DNA of 64,000 bases from Adineta vaga (lineage: Eukaryota > Rotifera). Every line of letters begins with the position of its first letter. Within the stretch, counting starts at the first letter, position 1. The stretch spans positions 16,926,001-16,990,000 of the forward strand of contig CP075493.1 of assembly GCA_021613535.1 (NCBI GenBank). The letters are read 5' to 3'. Below, in pieces: positions 61,401 to 64,000 of the stretch. The translations under genes and the position numbers were made by a program. Below the pieces are notes generated by a model. It did not search any database, was not told where the DNA came from, and saw only the letters and a list, made by a program, of their open reading frames with translations.

Positions 61401-63657
61401 CGAAGTAGATGATATCGACGATTTGATTCAACTAATAGGCAGTGTAGATGAATTTACAGCTGCTGCAATTAATGCTACGAAAAAATCAACAGAAAATGTG
61501 TATATTCGAGAAACAGTTGATGCTGTCGAAAAAGTTGGACGTTTCAATCACATAAATCGTAAGTGCTAATTGTTTTATGACTCATATCCTTTAGAAAAAA
61601 ATATAAACTGTTTTAGAACAAGATCAACATGTTTCAAATACAGGTATTGATCGACAAATTGTACCGTTTATTTCTGCAACGTCTAATCTAATTAAACTTA
61701 ATTCAAAATGGCAAGATCAATTGAAGATTGAAAAAGAACGAATTAGACGCAGTTTGATTTCCGGCAAAGATAATAATGATGATGATATATTGAATTTTCA
61801 TGATGTGACTCACGCCGTTGTAACGGTAGTCAATCCATATGATAGTCGAACTGATTTCGAAAAAAATACATCAATTCCTCCAGTACTTGTAGTTAAAAAC
61901 AATTACTCAACTCAAAGTAGCATCATTGATGAATTTACATTGAACAAAGAACAAAAAGCTGCATTCTTGATAATAACAAGTCATCTCGATGGTGATAGTC
62001 GATGTCGTACAGGTATTTCCATGAAATAAATCATTACTTCTTTGATACAATAATCTATTTTAGGTGACAATAATGGTCAACTCATTATGTGTATACCTGG
62101 TTGTGGTGGAACAGGCAAATCACAATTGATTCGTGCTCTTACAAAATATTTTCTTGTTACAAAAAGAATGCAAATGATGCGAAAACTTGCACCTACTGGA
62201 ATTGCAGCTGCTGAAATTGATGGCATGACAATTCATTCATTTTTAGGTGAACAACGTAATTCACGAAAGCCACGTACCATCAAACCAGGTGATTCCAAAC
62301 TTGAAAACGAATGGAGACCTGTTGAATACCTTTTAATTGATGAAATGAGTATGGTTGGCTTAACATTATTAGGAAAACTCAATAGAATCATTTGCTCTGC
62401 CAAACATGTTGATGTTCAAGTTTCATTTGGTGGTGTGAACGTAATCTTCTTTGGTGATTATTTACAATATCGACCTGTTTATGATTCACCATTGCATACT
62501 GATTTTTCTTTACCATCAAGAGAGAAACAAGGCAAAGTACTATCTGAAAAAGATATACAACAACGCGTTGCACGCTCTTGCGTTCTCCAAATGAATTGTG
62601 TTGTCAAACTTAGTCAACAGATGCGAACAGAAGATTTACGATATCTTCAATTACTCGATCGGCTTCGTCAAGGTCAATGCATTTATGACGATTACGAATT
62701 ATTGCAAGCACGAGTTGTCGGACAACCATCAATAGAATCTCTACATGATTCACCATGGAACAAAGTAAACCAACTTTTTCATATAAAGGAAGAACTATTT
62801 TAATCTGTTTTTTTTAGGCTCCTATTCTTGTGTTTCGAAATGAAGTTCGCACACAATTAAACAACAAAGCTGCAATTCACAATGCAACACAAACAGGACA
62901 TCCACCGATGGTATGCGTCGCTCAAGACACATGTAAAGGCAAAGCAATCAAAGATCCAATGTTGCTTAAGAAATTATTAGAACTGTCTGACAGCAAGACA
63001 GAGCATTTACCTGGTCTATTACCTTTTGTACCAGGTATGCCTGTCATTTTAACGCAAAATATTGCTACTGAATTAGGTCTTATCAATGGTATTAACGGAA
63101 TATTTCGACAATTGGTATATCATGAAGATTCGGTATCAACAGGAAATTTATCAGAAATGTTTCCGAATAATACACAATATATTCGTCGACCAATATATGC
63201 TTTAATTGAGATTGTTAAATCGAAGATTGAATGCAAACTTCAAGATCTTCAACCAAAACTTATACCAATTCCACTCATAGAACAAACATTTCAGGTTGAC
63301 GTTGCTGATCTTATTCCAAAAGATAAGAAACCAAAATCAAATCAAAAGACAGTTTTATCAATTAAACGATCTGCATTACCACTTGTACCTGCTTATTGTA
63401 TTACAACACATAAAAGTCAAGGTCAAACATTGAGCAAAGTGGTTATCGATTTAAAATTACCAAATGAAACGGATGATATTGCAGCAGTGTACGTGCCATT
63501 ATCTCGTGTAAAACGTTTAGCCGATCTAGCTATTCTACGACCATTTGATTATAAAGTTTTGCTGATGAAACCATCTAAATCTCAAGTTACCGAAATGGAA
63601 AGACTGAATCAACTGTTTTTGAAAACACGATCACGTTTTCCGGAATGGTTTCAATAA
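55473..63657 (+). CDS. Helitron Rep-helicase with N-terminal OTU protease domain
   Basis: Exons: 55473-55646, 55694-55910, 55967-56367, 56419-57307, 57357-58059, 58109-59142, 59193-59414, 59468-60166, 60716-61558, 61617-62012, 62064-62764 and 62818-63657. The 7119 nt sum is in frame, 2372 residues, with one internal TGA (57659-57661, codon 662). Domains in order: Cys-rich start; OTU protease (DGNC with C110; H242 in RPNHFVSLL); Arg/Lys/Glu-rich repeats of about 25 residues; a region typical of Helitron N-termini (MWLGDIPKKLQRLTIPE). Then the rolling-circle Rep: FLTINP, HUH motif in GRGSLHLHLLIWL, and YYITDYVTK with the two Tyr. Last a PIF1-like helicase: GCGGTGKS Walker A, LIDEMSM Walker B, FFGDYLQYRPV, TTHKSQGQTLSKVV. 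It should nick, unwind and copy the element; the OTU would cleave ubiquitin-like chains. Only the TGA, in TAQTA-stop-KGN, argues against activity. No C-terminal endonuclease. Terminal sequences not identified. Confidence 0.9.
60167..60715 (+). other. Long purine-rich intron inside the Helitron gene
   Basis: 549 nt, ten times the usual intron here, flanked by cagg|gtaagt and tatag|at with matching phase 1. Positions 60250-60350 are almost pure purine (ggagaggaagagagaag...). It may be an expanded or inserted microsatellite. No ORF. Confidence 0.6.
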
Positions 63658-64000
63658 ATCATACATTTAATAAGACAGCTCTTACTGATTTTATCAATTT
63701 GTACAATAGACAATTTGCATTTTCCATAAATTTCATTATCTTTCATTAAATTATGGAATTTCCACATTTTAATATTCTTTAAGATAAGATGATTGTACTT
63801 TCAGATTATGTTGTGCATATTTACATAGATATTGTTTTTTCTGTTCATTTTTCTTTGTTTCAATCACATATAAAATAAATTTTTGTTATGCAGTTGATTA
63901 AGACAGTTTTTGACAAACCTTCTCCACTGCAATTTGAATTAGAATATTTTTTTAAATTCCTACGAAATGACTTATACGATTACAAGCTTGAAAAGAACTG
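63658..64000. other. 3' flank of the Helitron gene
   Basis: AT-rich, with no ORF. The 3' end of the element (expected CTRR with a preceding hairpin for canonical Helitrons) was not found and may lie beyond the window. Confidence 0.4.

Noticed and set aside
1-64000. tRNA or rRNA genes
   Set aside because: Occasional ggttcga-like strings (for example near 1855 and 6402) lack the matching acceptor and anticodon stems.

Overview
The window reads as nuclear DNA of a small metazoan, most likely a bdelloid rotifer. That assignment is inference. It rests on the many 47-56 nt GT-AG introns, AT-rich coding sequence, an ADP-ribosyltransferase-TPR protein, NHL- and FG-GAP-repeat proteins, an oligopeptide (OPT) transporter rarely seen in animals, a Penelope-like retroelement remnant and a Helitron that carries an OTU protease. 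No bacterial-type operon, rRNA or tRNA gene was recognised.

The dominant structure is a giant inverted repeat. The left arm (2071-12625) is repeated in reverse complement at 28800-39180. The arms are about 10.4-10.5 kb each, nearly identical by eye, and hold no convincing gene. They differ in a 46-bp tandem array (six units left, three right), in an (AAAC)n tract and in scattered substitutions. The inner end of each arm is a non-coding element with roughly 0.53 kb terminal inverted repeats. A 1.1 kb element splits the innermost tip of the right copy.

The single-copy island between the arms (12.6-27.5 kb) carries most of the conventional genes: a dead OTU protease gene, a broken ORF, a single-pass membrane protein with a beta-rich ectodomain, an NHL-propeller membrane protein, an OPT transporter, the ADP-ribosyltransferase-TPR protein, three related small secreted proteins, and a second NHL-propeller protein facing the first. 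The island ends in a Penelope-like fragment with a decayed hammerhead-ribozyme-like motif.

Right of the palindrome (39.2-49.8 kb), two copies of a 0.6 kb repeat bracket a large multi-exon gene at 41475-48465. It encodes a membrane anchor, 17 one-exon Cys-rich modules (five pairs in a roughly 396-bp tandem amplification) and a seven-repeat FG-GAP/VCBS domain. The last part holds a broken hAT transposase gene (50.3-51.4 kb), a gene-poor AT-rich stretch, and a nearly intact Helitron gene (55.5-63.7 kb; OTU, Rep, helicase; 12 exons in one frame except for a single internal TGA).

For seven genes I rebuilt the splicing by hand from GT-AG boundaries and phase continuity. Exon sums are divisible by three in six of these; the Cys-rich gene has one frame break. 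The arms and their borders are repeat-rich, so assembly error at the palindrome remains possible.
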